Origin: Semisulcospira habei
Lineage: Eukaryota; Mollusca; Gastropoda; Semisulcospiridae
Reading direction: 5' to 3'
Assembly: GCA_036245525.1 (NCBI GenBank)
Contig: BTPG01000005.1
Coordinates: forward strand, 119,098,007-119,162,006
DNA length: 64,000 nucleotides
The first letter of the stretch is position 1. Every line of letters begins with the position of its first letter. The position numbers and the translations under genes are program-made. A model generated the notes under the pieces. That model made no database searches, had not been told where the DNA came from, and saw nothing but the letters and a program-made list of their open reading frames with translations. Shown in pieces: positions 35,690 to 46,104 of the stretch.

Positions 35690-36931
35690 ATGGAATTTAA
35701 ATCACCAACCATTACCACTACAAACGCATTTCATTTTAATGTGGATGCTAAATATAATGTTGCACCTACTTATGAACAGAAAATAATTCAACTAAATCAG
35801 CTTGATATTGCTGTGAACGAACAAGATTTATTTCAAGTCAAAGTACCAAATCTGTTTGATCAATATCTAAACCCTCCAATAACAGACGACTCTACTGCAA
35901 GAAAGTGGTCTTCAAGTCCACTACAGATGTTTCAAAACCAACTCAACTTTGCCATACTATGTTCAACTACAGGCTGTGGTGTTTCATTTACAGACCACTT
36001 GAATCACTCAAACAAACTGATTAGGTCTGTGTATCGTTTTCACACGTACTACCAGCTTAGACGTATACTGTCAGAACTTCATACACCACTGCCAACTGAA
36101 TCTAGTTTCAACAGGTTTAACAACCCCATGGATATGAAAGCGTTTGAACGCATTTGTAATGAGTTTAACATAAGCCCCCGGTATTACTTCACACAAAAAC
36201 TTGATGATCACCATGGCATTGGTACATTGTATTACACTTTGAGTCACAGACAATACCCTCAAGATCATTACCCTGGTTACACTTCATTCTCATCAAAATC
36301 ACAAGTCTGGATAGGTTCCATTGAGCAGAAGCAGTCTAATGCGTGGATCACATTTATTTTAGATAAAACTGACGGGTTTACTCAAGCAGGAGTCAAGCGC
36401 GTAAATGAGTCTATCAGAACATATGTCTGGTGTATACTAGGAGCACAATCACTAACAAAATCGAATATTTTGAATGGAAGTGGTAAATTTGAATCTCAAA
36501 AACAGTTTCTTGCTAATCTTGAAGATTCAATTAATTCAACAGTAGATCTCCTATCAAGCATACAGCGTTACCAAGACGTTCTCAGATATGCCAGATCAAA
36601 AGTTGACTTTGTAGTAGGCTTCGGGTTATACATGTTACCATCTGACCTTCAACTCCAAATGGGCACAATAACAAATTATAATAATGAAATCATTGTTGCA
36701 GGTGTTGGTCAAAAACTCGGTCTCAATCAATCTGTAAACTTAGGAGGAACAACCACGCATGTACAGTCATTAAAATCATTACAGACGGTTACTTCCCCTG
36801 CCCCAACACCCATACAGTCAGTAATGCCCCAAACATCGCTACCAATCCCTGACACACATGAATCAGAAAGAACCGCATTGACAATAGGATTAACAGGATT
36901 AGGTATATTACTTCTTTATATGTTTCATTAA
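35690..36931 (+). CDS. Polinton structural-type protein with C-terminal membrane anchor
   Basis: An intact 413-residue frame of unknown function. The body has LFDQYLNPPITDDSTARKW (about 64-82), MFQNQLNFAILCSTTGCGVS (about 88-107), a conserved-looking RTYVWCILGAQ (about 242-252) and YQDVLRYARSKVDF (about 287-300). A Pro/Thr-rich linker (about 365-392) leads to one hydrophobic segment near the end (TIGLTGLGILLLYMF), so it is a likely tail-anchored membrane protein. I believe close relatives are common in cnidarian and mollusc Polintons. Its 3' end overlaps that of the convergent gene by 24 bases. Confidence 0.75.
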   Translation: MEFKSPTITTTNAFHFNVDAKYNVAPTYEQKIIQLNQLDIAVNEQDLFQVKVPNLFDQYLNPPITDDSTARKWSSSPLQMFQNQLNFAILCSTTGCGVSFTDHLNHSNKLIRSVYRFHTYYQLRRILSELHTPLPTESSFNRFNNPMDMKAFERICNEFNISPRYYFTQKLDDHHGIGTLYYTLSHRQYPQDHYPGYTSFSSKSQVWIGSIEQKQSNAWITFILDKTDGFTQAGVKRVNESIRTYVWCILGAQSLTKSNILNGSGKFESQKQFLANLEDSINSTVDLLSSIQRYQDVLRYARSKVDFVVGFGLYMLPSDLQLQMGTITNYNNEIIVAGVGQKLGLNQSVNLGGTTTHVQSLKSLQTVTSPAPTPIQSVMPQTSLPIPDTHESERTALTIGLTGLGILLLYMFH

Positions 36932-38539
36932 ATAACCTACCATTAACCCTCCTACTGTCACCAAAAAGACCCAAACATTTTCTGCCATAAACCCAACTAC
37001 CTTCGCTGCTGTACTAATAAGCCAACTGACAACAGTGCCTATAATGCCAGGCAAAGCGTCCATTGCTTTCACAGCCAATTTCTTAAGCAAGTCTGATATG
37101 TGAGACAGTTGTTTCTTTACCCATGACTGTAAATCTTTTGGATCAGTTGGGGCTGGTGGACCTGGAGGACCCGGGGTTGGCGGTGCCGGGGTTGGACCCC
37201 CACCACTACCAGAGACAGCTAACACAACAGTACTGATAATAAATCCAAGAGCAGTAATTAAACTAGCAATTGTGATACCCTGTTCTCTGAAAAGTGTTTT
37301 CAATCTCTCAGCCAGAGTAGTGTCTTCGTGAAGTATTTTCTGAATAGTTTCTCTAATTCTGTTGACCTGTGATTTTAGTTTTTGTCTTCCAATACTAATT
37401 GTTTCTAACCGTCCTGATCTTTCTATCTGCAAATCATTTAATCTGTGTTGTATTCTTTCTTTCATTTCTGTGTCAAGATTCCCATTGTCTGCGGTAGCCA
37501 GTTTCTCTTTTTCACGTTCTATGTGTTTATCAAGCTCACCTAGTTTGGCAACATTATTTACCATCTCACCTCTTATTGTCTGCAGTGATTTATCCAACCC
37601 TATAATCTCTCTCATTGACAAAGGTGGGTCTTCTATTGTTTTCATAGAGTCATTTATTTGTCCTTCAGTAAATGAAGTTTCTTGTATCACTGTGTTTGCT
37701 ATTTCTGGCAGGCTTGTTACTGGTGCCATTTCAATTTGTTGCCCTGTTGGCAACTTTGTTTGCGTGTCATGGAGGGCACTAACCAGTCTAGGCGTGACAG
37801 GAGACCCTCCAATACCAAGGTACCTTGCCAACCCAGAGTTATCACCGACTTCACCTTTAATTGTACTTAAAGCTCTAAACTTAGAAGGATTGTTTTTATG
37901 TGTTAGATATATTTTCCCTCTGTCTGTATTTACAAATAAGTGTCGTTTATCATATTCAAACTGGTTAGGATCTATTACATCTGGGCGCACTCCAACACTG
38001 TCATAAAATGTCAGTACTCAAACCAAGGGGAATCACAGCGCTGGACAGACAACAGTTAGATCCCCTGCCCCCGCCTATCAGGCACCCAATCGCCAGCCCA
38101 CAGAGAAATACGCAGGTATAGAATAAGACAATCATTTCCATTCCTAATAAGAATGGATCAGGTCTCTTATATAACCCATGTCTTTCTCCGGAACTTAGGA
38201 AGTAGGCAGGAGAAACATACATACACAAACATGAAGGTGCGCTACTATATGTGGTCGGGTAAATACCCTGATTTCCCACAGTAGATGCACAGAACATTAC
38301 ACAACAATGTAACGATACAAATTTTGCCTCGAGTTATACATGATACTCACAAACCAGATAGGTGAGGCTAGCGCTGGTTTGTGAGTACTGTCATAAAATG
38401 AGTTCACTTTGTCTTTTAACAGTTCATGATACATACTACTACTACTAGTTACCATTCCAGTCATATCTGTGATACTGGTATCTGAGACATTCATGTCATC
38501 CATTTCAAAATCTTCATGATTAAATCCTCCCGCTGCCAT
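36908..38539 (-). pseudogene. Coiled-coil and multi-membrane Polinton protein, split by an insertion
   Basis: Starts MAAGGFNHEDFEMDD at 38,539 and resumes at about 37,996 after a 376-bp insertion. The long downstream part (at least 360 residues) has an acidic/basic helical region with coiled-coil pattern (ELDKHIEREKEKLATADNGN, about 150-215), TLAERLKTLFREQGITIASL leading into a membrane segment (about 245-262), a Gly/Pro linker (GGGPTPAPPTPGPPGPPAP), then two hydrophobic segments (LPGIIGTVVSWLISTAAKVV; VFLVTVGGLMVGYLM). The layout suggests a virion or envelope-associated membrane protein. I recall this type from other invertebrate Polintons, but no function is established to my knowledge. Confidence 0.75.
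38011..38386. mobile_element. 376-bp insertion with 14-bp target duplication
   Basis: Flanked by ACTGTCATAAAATG at 37,997-38,010 and again at 38,387-38,400. Removing the insert and one copy rejoins the two parts of the gene in frame, so the gene was intact when it arrived. The insert has near-terminal inverted repeats (AGTACTCAAACC / GGTTTGTGAGTACT), a 13-bp stem at its right end (ACTCACAAACCAG / CTGGTTTGTGAGT) and a TATATAAG box read leftward. No poly-A tail is seen. The family is unknown; it could be a SINE-like or MITE-like element. Confidence 0.88.
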
Positions 38540-38579
38540 TGTTTTATTAATTTATTATTTTTTATTGTGCATAATAAAA
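38540..38579. promoter_or_regulatory. 40-bp divergent promoter region
   Basis: Lies between opposite start codons. It is nearly all A/T: TAATTTATTATTTTTTATTG, then GCATAATAAAAATG into the capsid gene. Serves both the split membrane-protein gene and the capsid gene. Confidence 0.5.
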
Positions 38580-39866
38580 ATGACACAGTCTTACGGATCA
38601 AAGTTAGACCCATACAGAAAACTACGTGAGCCTCTTGGTGTTAAGGCCGTTAGACAATCAATTGTCATCACAAACAATCCAAGTACCATAGACCAGAATC
38701 AAACACTTACAGTCAAGTTTCCAAACCTAGGCCCCAGTGACGTTATCGTTCCTGGCACTGCACGCCTTGCATTTAATATTGAACTAACATCAGACGCAGA
38801 TGTAAACAGAACACTGGTTGACAATCTTGGCAGAGCAATTGTTAGAACTATTAAAGTAAAACTTGAAGGACAGGAAGTGTTTAGTCTTGACGACTCAGAT
38901 GTGTTTTACTGTTACAAAGATCTTTGGCTCACAAGAGAAGAATGAGAAGACCGTATTTACCAAGGCATACAGTCTGATAATATTGGTAAACTTCGAATCG
39001 ACGCCGGAGATAAGGTAACTACTGGGATAGCCAAGGAAGTTATTATAGCAGAAACATATGGAACCAGATTTTACATTCCACTTGAGTTTGAAATCCTAAC
39101 AGCTCATTTGCCTTATTATCAAGGGGCACTGAATGACCGTCTGAGCATTGAACTAACTTTCAATGACTACTCCAAAGTTATAAAATCATCTGCCACAGAT
39201 GCAACATATAAGATCTCTAACATTTCTTTGGAATATGAAATTGTCACACATACTGAACTAGCCAGACTCATTCAAAATCAGTACCAGTCAAGACTTCCAA
39301 TTTATTATGACAGGGTGATTAGACATAGTTTAATACCCAAAGACAAGAGCGACCCAATGTGGAACATAAACTTGAACACACCTGCCAGGTCACTGAAAGG
39401 TATACTTATGTTGTTTGTTGAACCGGTGAGTCCATACAAACGGGATTCAGAAAAATTCTACAATCCAAAGATTACACATTTGTCTTGTACAATCGAAGGC
39501 CATCCTAATCAAGTGTACGCTTCAGGTTTGTTACCTTATCAACACTACGATGAGATCACAAAGTATTTTGCGGGTGGAAGGATTAGAGATAAACCTGCAA
39601 ACATTGCGTGCAAAGATCTACATCTGTATGACGTAAGGATTGGTCAATACCTTACAAATAAGTATGCTCTTTGGCTAGATCTTCGTAGTACGGACGATGA
39701 CTATCTTCATGGGTCAGGTCGAACTGTTGAGAACGGCAGTGATGGAATAACAATTCAGATACAAAAGAAGGTTGAAACTGCTGCAGCCATAAACATATAT
39801 TTGTATTTGATTTATGATGCACAACTCAATATACAAGACAGTAGACTGAGTGGACACATATATTAA
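38580..39866 (+). pseudogene. Probable major capsid protein, one in-frame stop
   Basis: A 428-codon frame interrupted once by TGA at 38,943-38,945 (codon 122); the phase is kept on both sides. No membrane segment; beta-strand-rich throughout. Segments such as LTVKFPNLGPSDVIVPGTAR (about 40-60), AIVRTIKVKLEGQEVFSLDD and LEFEILTAHLPYYQGALNDR fit the double jelly-roll coat proteins of Polintons and related viruses, and about 430 residues is within the range of such proteins. It sits directly before the packaging ATPase, as coat genes often do in this group. The assignment is by position, size and fold type, not by a catalytic motif. The TGA could be CpG decay of an arginine codon. Confidence 0.68.
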
Positions 39867-39885
39867 AATTATATTGTGTATTAAA

Positions 39886-40497
39886 ATGAACCGGAGCTTG
39901 ATGACCCTTGACCCACACTGTGGATTGTTTTGTGGTGCGACAGGGTGTGGGAAAACTGAATTTGTTCTTAACCTATTACAAACAAGATACATACACCACT
40001 TTGAAAACATTGTAATATTTTGTCCTACTATTAAACACAACAAAGCTTATCACAACCGTTTATTCATTTGGACTGACAACAACATTTACTTAGTTGACCC
40101 TGAAAAGAAACTAAACGACTACCTACAATATTTTTACAAGCAATTTGAAGGACAGTCAACATTGTTTATTGTTGATGACTGCTCAGCAGAGAAAGACATT
40201 GTCAAGAAGAGAAACACTCTAGCAGAACTTGCCTTCAGTGGCAGACACGCAAATGTTAGTGTATGGATTCTCACTCAAAAATATAATGCTGTACTGAAAG
40301 ATTTTCGAGAACAGTTAAAGTTTATCTGTTTGTTTTACTGTAAGGATCGTGACAGCTTTGAAGACTGTCTCAGAGAAAACGACATCATCCCAAATAAGCA
40401 TGAACGGGATGATGTAAAAAATAAACTGAAATCAACTAAGCATCTAAAGCTCATTTTAAAGACACATCAGCCCACAGGGTATGGGTTGGTAAATTAA
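39886..40497 (+). CDS. Packaging ATPase, A32/FtsK-HerA type
   Basis: Uses ATP to drive the element's DNA into preformed capsids. The intact frame of 203 residues begins at the ATG at 39,886 (TTAAAATG). Walker A is GATGCGKTEF at residues 17-26, Walker B is LFIVDDC at about 93-99, and a conserved polar residue follows in ILTQKYNAV (about 130). The short length, the P-loop near the N-terminus and the DD Walker B are typical of the poxvirus A32-like group found in Polintons and related viruses. It lies 19 bases after the capsid gene and 26 bases before the next gene on the same strand. Confidence 0.92.
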   Translation: MNRSLMTLDPHCGLFCGATGCGKTEFVLNLLQTRYIHHFENIVIFCPTIKHNKAYHNRLFIWTDNNIYLVDPEKKLNDYLQYFYKQFEGQSTLFIVDDCSAEKDIVKKRNTLAELAFSGRHANVSVWILTQKYNAVLKDFREQLKFICLFYCKDRDSFEDCLRENDIIPNKHERDDVKNKLKSTKHLKLILKTHQPTGYGLVN

Positions 40498-40523
40498 TTT
40501 ATACATTTGTTTGTCCAATAAAA
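40498..40523 (+). promoter_or_regulatory. Start-proximal A-rich block of the 122-aa gene
   Basis: TTTGTCCAATAAAAATGACAG. The gap matches that of the polymerase gene (TTTGTCCGACAAATAAAAATG), which suggests a shared promoter element read into the start codon. Confidence 0.5.
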
Positions 40524-40892
40524 ATGACAGACGGACAAACCCAAGTGTTTGATGTTACAGAATGCTTCAAAGATGTTATGCACTTTACTGATTTAAAATC
40601 ACGTGTGTTTGAACCCAGCTTTAAACTCTCAACACCGACAATAAGAATATACACGACATATAATGTTACTTTGGAATATTCAGATGGATTACCACGTTAT
40701 GATTATGAGACTGTTGATCTTAAGACAAATGCTTTTAAAGTTTATAATGCTAACAGTGGCCACTTGCGTTGGTTTGAGGTACTGTGTGAAGACATATTTG
40801 ATCAATTAAGAAAACTACATTGTTACACTGAAAGTGTTACATTCAATAAAGTGATATTACACCTGCAGGACAAACACCAGGGAAGTAGTTGA
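40524..40892 (+). CDS. Small Polinton protein of unknown function
   Basis: 122 residues, intact, no signal peptide or membrane segment, with aromatic residues spread through it (FDVTECFKDVMHFTD, RWFEVLCEDIFDQL). Starts behind AATAAAAATG. It lies between the ATPase and the polymerase on the same strand. No family recognised. Confidence 0.75.
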   Translation: MTDGQTQVFDVTECFKDVMHFTDLKSRVFEPSFKLSTPTIRIYTTYNVTLEYSDGLPRYDYETVDLKTNAFKVYNANSGHLRWFEVLCEDIFDQLRKLHCYTESVTFNKVILHLQDKHQGSS

Positions 40893-40959
40893 CTTGTTTA
40901 TCATAACTACAGATAATACAGTATTACATATGGTGTGTCAGCGGTAATTTTTTTTCATT

Positions 40960-40983
40960 TATTATTTTGTCCGACAAATAAAA
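40960..40983 (+). promoter_or_regulatory. Start-proximal A-rich block of the polymerase gene
   Basis: TTATTTTGTCCGACAAATAA, then AAATG. Shares TTTGTCC and AATAAAAATGAC with the gene upstream, at nearly the same distance from the start codon. Confidence 0.5.
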
Positions 40984-43900
40984 ATGACGGACAATGCTCA
41001 AAGCCCATCAGGCTCGTCAAGCTTAAGAAACATGTTTCACACAACAAACTTGCCTATATCTAATACTAAAAATGTCTATGAATCAATAGAAAGATCTTTT
41101 TCTGTCATACAAGATAATCTTCTTACAGGCAGTGTAAAGATTCAGATTGTTGCCAAAATAGAATTTACTAGAGTAGACGGTGAAGTGATTGTATCGTATA
41201 TATCAACAAGACAACACACAGTTAACACAAGAAGGGAATTAGAAAACGTGTTTAGAGACAGACTATTACCAGACTTCCTCCAGGCAATTGACAGTGCAAA
41301 AATGAAGGGGTCTGGTTGGCACGAAGGTCATGTACATGAACTACAACTAAAACAGTCAAGGTATCATCCTATACTAGGCAAATCATGGATACCACTGCCA
41401 ACAGAGGTTGCAAACAAAAAGGCTGTTGTTAATATACAGAACAAAGACAATTTCTGTTTCATGTGGTGTGTGCTTGCTAAACTACACTTTGTAAAAACAA
41501 GACCTGATCGCGTATCTAACTACACCAAATTTGTAAATGAACTCAACTTCAGTGGCATTGAGTTCCCTGTTAAGGTAGAGGACATAGACTTGTTTGAAAA
41601 ACTAAATCCTGGTATATCTGTAAATGTGTTTGTGTGGGATAATGAGTCTGTTGACAAGTTACAACCCATTAGAGTATCATTACTTGCTCCAACATATGGA
41701 CAGTCAGAAGATAGACATGTTGACATGTTATTAATTGGCCCTGCCGGTAATAATGATAACTTTCACTACACAATTATCAGAAATATGTCACGTCTAATTC
41801 ATGGGCATACAACAAAACACAATGGTAAACAAGAAGTTTGTAAAAGATGTTTACAAAGATTCTCCTCTATTTCAGTAGCGCACAAACATGTTTTACACTG
41901 CAGGTCAGCTGATGACATACAAACTGTACTTAAAAATCCAGATCCTGGTAGTCAAGTTTATTTTAAGAACTATGGGAATCAGCAAAAGCTGCCGTTTGTA
42001 GTGTATGCTGATTTTGAATCATTAGTAGTACCATATGAAGGTCCTGTTCCAGAGTCATTACCAAAGACTATAAAACTAAGTGACCAAGTGGTGTGTTCAT
42101 TTGGATACATTATTGTTAGGTCAGACGGACAGCATACAGAGCCTGTTATCTACAGGGGTGAAAATGCAGCATGTTTGTTTTTAACAGAAATGAGACATCT
42201 GTACAGTCAGGTAGTACAGTATCTCACAACATGTCAGATGCCTTTGGTGATGACAGAAGAAGACAAACTGAAATATGATACAGCTGAGACGTGTTGGATT
42301 TGTGAACAACCTCTGGGATGTGATAAAGTTCATGACCATGATCACATAACTGGGCGTTACAGAGGTGCTGCACATAACAATTGTAACTTGTTATTAAAAA
42401 CAGATCCTAAGACATATAAGTTACCAATCTTTTTTCACAATCTCAAAGGATATGATTCACACATTATCATGCAGGCTGTGGATGAGTCTTACAAAAAAAT
42501 TAGTTGTATTGCCCAGACAACTGAAAAATACTTGACTTTTAGATTGGACAACAAATTAGCATTTTATGACTCTATGCAACATTTGTCTTTAGGGTTGGCT
42601 AGTCTTGCAGAAGGACTGACTGAGTATCCAATAACAAGTAAATATTTTGAGCCAGACTTGATTAAGAAAGGTGTGTATCCGTATGAGTACATTGATCACT
42701 GGGTTGTGTTTGAGGAAACAAGACTGCCACCAAAAGAGAAATTTTATTCCACACTAACTGGAAAAGGCATTTCTGACTCTGAATACCAACACGCACTTGA
42801 TGCGTGGGGGAAGTTAGGGTGTCAGTCAATTGGTGACTACCACGACCAGTACTTGAAAGCTGACGTTTGCTTGCTAGCAGACGTATTTGAAAGTTACCGT
42901 GAAAAGGGTTTGTTGCACTACAAGCTTGACCCTGCTTGCTACATAACTAGTCCTGGCATGACATGGGATGCATTTTTGAAATCCAGTAAGATATCTATAG
43001 ACCTGTTGTCTGATCGTACGATGGGTGAAATGGTGGAACGTGGATTGAGGGGAGGGATTAGTATTTCAGCGAACAATTATGCAAAAGCCAACAATAAATA
43101 TCTGGACGCCTCGGGCCCGGGTCATGGTGACCTTGGGTTTGACCCCTCAAGGTCAAGGTCATTCATTATGTACTTGGACGCTAATAACCTTTATGGGTTC
43201 GCAATGTGTGAGTTATTGCCCTTGAAAAACTTTTGTCTGTATGATTTGACACAGTATGACATAACAGGGTTAACAAACAATATTATGAATCTTGACCGAA
43301 ACGACGCGAAGGGTTGGATCTTTGAAGTAGACCTGGAGTATCCACACCATCTACATGATTACCATAATGATTATCCGTTGGCAGTTGAGAAAATGAGTAT
43401 GACGGGGAAAAAAGAAGACACCAAACTTGTACCGAATTTGAATGACAAATTCAATTACGTTTGTCACTATCGATTGCTGCAGTTTTACATCAGACACGGG
43501 TTAGTACTAAAGAAAGTTCACAGAGGAATTCAATTTGATCAGAGTGCTTTCATGAAAGATTACATAATGAAGAACACAACATTGCGTGCAAGAGATGGCA
43601 ACACTGCATTTGACAAAGACTTCTTTAAGCTTATGAACAATGCCTGTTTTGAAAGACTATGGAAAATCCTCATCACCGCAAAGATGTGAGACTAGTCACA
43701 ACTGAATCGGGTGCAATTAAACTTACAGGCAAGCCACAGTACACAGGGTACAAGGAGTTTCATTCATCATTGTATGCAGTGTCACTCAAAAAAAAGATTG
43801 TTAAACTGGACAAGCCAGTATTCATTGGTATGGCAATTCTTGAGTTGTCAAAACTGTTGATGCTTGAATTTTATTATGATTACTTTAAACCGAAGTATCC

Positions 43901-44486
43901 TGAGTGTCGTCTGCTATACACTGACACTGACTCTATGATCATTGATGTGTGTACTGAAGACTTTTATGAAGACATGAAAACAGAGTTACACATGTATGAC
44001 ACGTCTGACTACCCTAAAGATCACCCACTGTTTAGCACACAAAATAAGAAAGTGCCTGGAAAGTTTAAGGATGAACTGAATGGTGTGCCAATAGTTGAGT
44101 ATGTTGGACTGAGATCCAAAATGTATTCTGTACTGCATCAGAAAGGTAGTCAGTCGAAAGCCAAAGGAATAAAAAAAAAAATAGCGATAAAAAATAAAGA
44201 CATTCGTCATGAACATTACAAGCAAGTGTTAGATGGTGCATTAATGCCTGATTATCCAAACAAGTCACTGAGATCAAACAAACATAATCTTGAAATGATC
44301 CAAACACATAAGAAGTCACTTGCAGTTGGGGACACGAAACGTGTGTTTCATAGTAAGGAAAAGGCTTATGCACCAGGTCATTACAGGCTCAAGTTATCTG
44401 AAGACATAGCCGATGAACTGGTTGATGAATTAATTGATGAGTTAGTTACTGAAATGAGTAACGGTGTCTGGGGGAATAATCTGTAA
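40984..44486 (+). pseudogene. polB: Protein-primed family B DNA polymerase, one frameshift
   Basis: Replicates the element from its ends using a protein primer. The reading frame is about 1,167 codons. N-terminal extension (about 1-320) with QNKDNFCFMWCVLAKLHF and zinc-finger-like CKRCLQRF...HKHVLHC. The 3'-5' exonuclease has YADFESL (about 341-347), HNLKGYDSH (about 485-493) and YLKADVCLLAD (about 623-633). Between the first two, CWICEQPLGC with HDHDHITGRYRG (about 437-462) resembles a metal-binding HNH/endonuclease VII-type finger. Polymerase motif A is YLDANNLYG (about 730-738); motif C is YTDTDSM (about 43,918-43,938). One base appears lost near 43,650, inside the motif B region, shifting the frame at about codon 889. 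The two parts overlap in different frames. The C-terminus overlaps the convergent integrase gene by 45 bases. Confidence 0.93.
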
Positions 44487-45418
44487 TTCTTCTCTGACAA
44501 ATGCCCTCTGTGGTGCAGGGTCATACAGATAATATATTGTTGCGTCAGCACCAGGAATTATTTTTTTATATTGTGTACAGACGTTGACCAGATGGGGTCT
44601 GTTGCCCTGCGTCTGTCGTCGTTCTCAGCCTCCCCTGGCTGATATAAATATCTCACCTGTTTAGTAAACAAACTTGTGTCTGGTGCTGGGGTTGGTCCTG
44701 TTTTTGGCTCTGTAATTGTTTTCAATTTAATAGCATCAGCAGGTTTAGGATGACCTTCATTGTTCATTGCTTTTATCACATGTGGCAATCTCTTTACCCA
44801 CTCCGTGTTACGTGTGTCATGCATGAGTTCCTTTGAATACTGGTAGCTGAAAAGTCTCTCTGATAACTGTTTGTTAAAGTTCTCTACAATTGCCTGTGAT
44901 CTGTGTACACCTGGAATGCCTCATCTGACTATTACGCCATGCTTCGCAAATAACTGATTAACTGCACCTTTGAATTCTGATCCGTCATCGACCTGCACTA
45001 GTCTGGGGTATCTTAAAGGGCCTCGACTATATATTTTTGATAATGCTGTAGCAACTGTGGTAGCTGTTTTGTCAGATATGGGTTCAGCGTCTTTATACCT
45101 TGAAGCAATGTCTACAACAGTTAGTGCGTACTTGTATCGTTTCTTTCTTATTGTGTCATGCGGAAGAAACAGGAGATCCATTTGATGGGTGTCATTAGGT
45201 GATGTGTTGTCAAAATGATGTCTAGATATCTTTCTTGGAGCAGGGAGATATATTTGCCAAATTGCTTGTCTCTGTAACCATTGTTTGACTTGATTGAGTG
45301 TTATATCTCCGCCCACAGCGGCATGTAATTTCTGAATAGCAGTTTGCCCTTTCCAATAGCCTGATGGAGAGTAATATATTTTCGATAGTTTATTTTCGGC
45401 TGTCATTTTTTCTAGCAA
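44442..45418 (-). pseudogene. Retrovirus-type integrase, one stop and one frameshift
   Basis: Inserts the element into host DNA by strand transfer, giving the 6-bp duplication seen here. About 325 codons. N-terminal part with WKGQTAIQKLHAAVGGD (about 22-38) and helix-rich QVKQWLQRQAIWQIY. Catalytic core: THQMDLLFLP (Asp 81), VQVDDGSEFKG (Asp 144) and, after a TGA at codon 166 (44,921-44,923), AIVENFNKQL (Glu about 179), so the D, D, about-35, E set is complete. A further one-base loss in the A run at about 44,561-44,567 separates the last segment (YYLYDPAPQRAFVREELQII), an SH3-like C-terminal piece. Without the shift, the stop is at 44,442-44,444. Confidence 0.9.
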
Positions 45419-45824
45419 TGAAAACTCCTGTAAAATAAACTAATGTCATTCCCACTAGAACAAAGATTATCTCACTGTTTCTTTGTTCTGTCCTCGGTTT
45501 GTAATAGTCACTTAGTTTCGGTTTTGGGATAGACATGTCTTCACCCGTGACAAGAAAATATTCCCTGATTGCTTCGTCTGTATTTGAAAACGTATGTTGT
45601 GCATGACCTTCAAGCTTCAATCTTTCATTGATGAAATCAAGTTTCTCAATTCTTTGTTTTTCATATTCTTGTTCTGCCTGTGCTAATTTTTCTGACGCTT
45701 CATTATGACGTTTCATTTCTTCTGCAGATTCCTCTCTGCCTACTTTTGAAAAGAGATAGTTTGAGCCACTAAATGCTAGGGCGTTGACCATCGCTCCTCC
45801 AATTATTACTGCCAAAGTCGCCAT
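45390..45824 (-). CDS. Small Polinton membrane protein, two anchors
   Basis: 144 residues, intact. N-terminal hydrophobic segment (LAVIIGGAMVNALAFSGSNY, about 3-22), a charged helical middle (EEMKRHNEASEKLAQAEQEY, about 34-75) and a C-terminal hydrophobic segment (IIFVLVGMTLVYFTGVFIAR). It overlaps the integrase start by 29 bases, suggesting coupled expression. I recall the same architecture in other invertebrate Polintons; the function is unknown, and a virion-membrane role is inference. Confidence 0.75.
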   Translation of the reverse strand: MATLAVIIGGAMVNALAFSGSNYLFSKVGREESAEEMKRHNEASEKLAQAEQEYEKQRIEKLDFINERLKLEGHAQHTFSNTDEAIREYFLVTGEDMSIPKPKLSDYYKPRTEQRNSEIIFVLVGMTLVYFTGVFIARKNDSRK

Positions 45825-45835
45825 ATTATTTTTAT

Positions 45836-46066
45836 TTACATAGATATATTTTCTGGAATAATTCCCTGCTTGACAAGAAAATCTTTTGTCGCAATCGATG
45901 CTGTAACAACTACAATTAGCTTAGCACTGTCTTCCAAATCGAGTCTCCCCAAGTCTACAGACCTCATTTTGAGTAGATTTTTTCCCAGCATAGAATAAGA
46001 TACTGCTAGTCCGCTGATTACGGCAGAATGATACACAAGGTTCATTATGTTCTTTGTGTCGCTCAT
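45836..46066 (-). CDS. Short Polinton membrane-type protein
   Basis: 76 residues, intact: MSDTKNIMNLVYHSAVISGL, a first weakly hydrophobic stretch, then LIVVVTASIATKDFLVKQGI. Likely one or two membrane passes. It sits 11 bases upstream of the next gene in the same direction. Unassigned. Confidence 0.68.
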   Translation of the reverse strand: MSDTKNIMNLVYHSAVISGLAVSYSMLGKNLLKMRSVDLGRLDLEDSAKLIVVVTASIATKDFLVKQGIIPENISM

Positions 46067-46104
46067 TTTCTAATTCAATAAAAATTAAAATAATAAATTT
46101 ATTA

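Noticed and set aside
38001..38297. A 98-codon frame on the minus strand with a hydrophobic segment
   Set aside because: It lies inside the 376-bp insertion and runs into the target duplication; without homologues it is more likely chance than a gene.
41520..44373. Minus-strand frames of 60-102 codons inside the polymerase gene
   Set aside because: Shadow frames of the coding strand without motifs.
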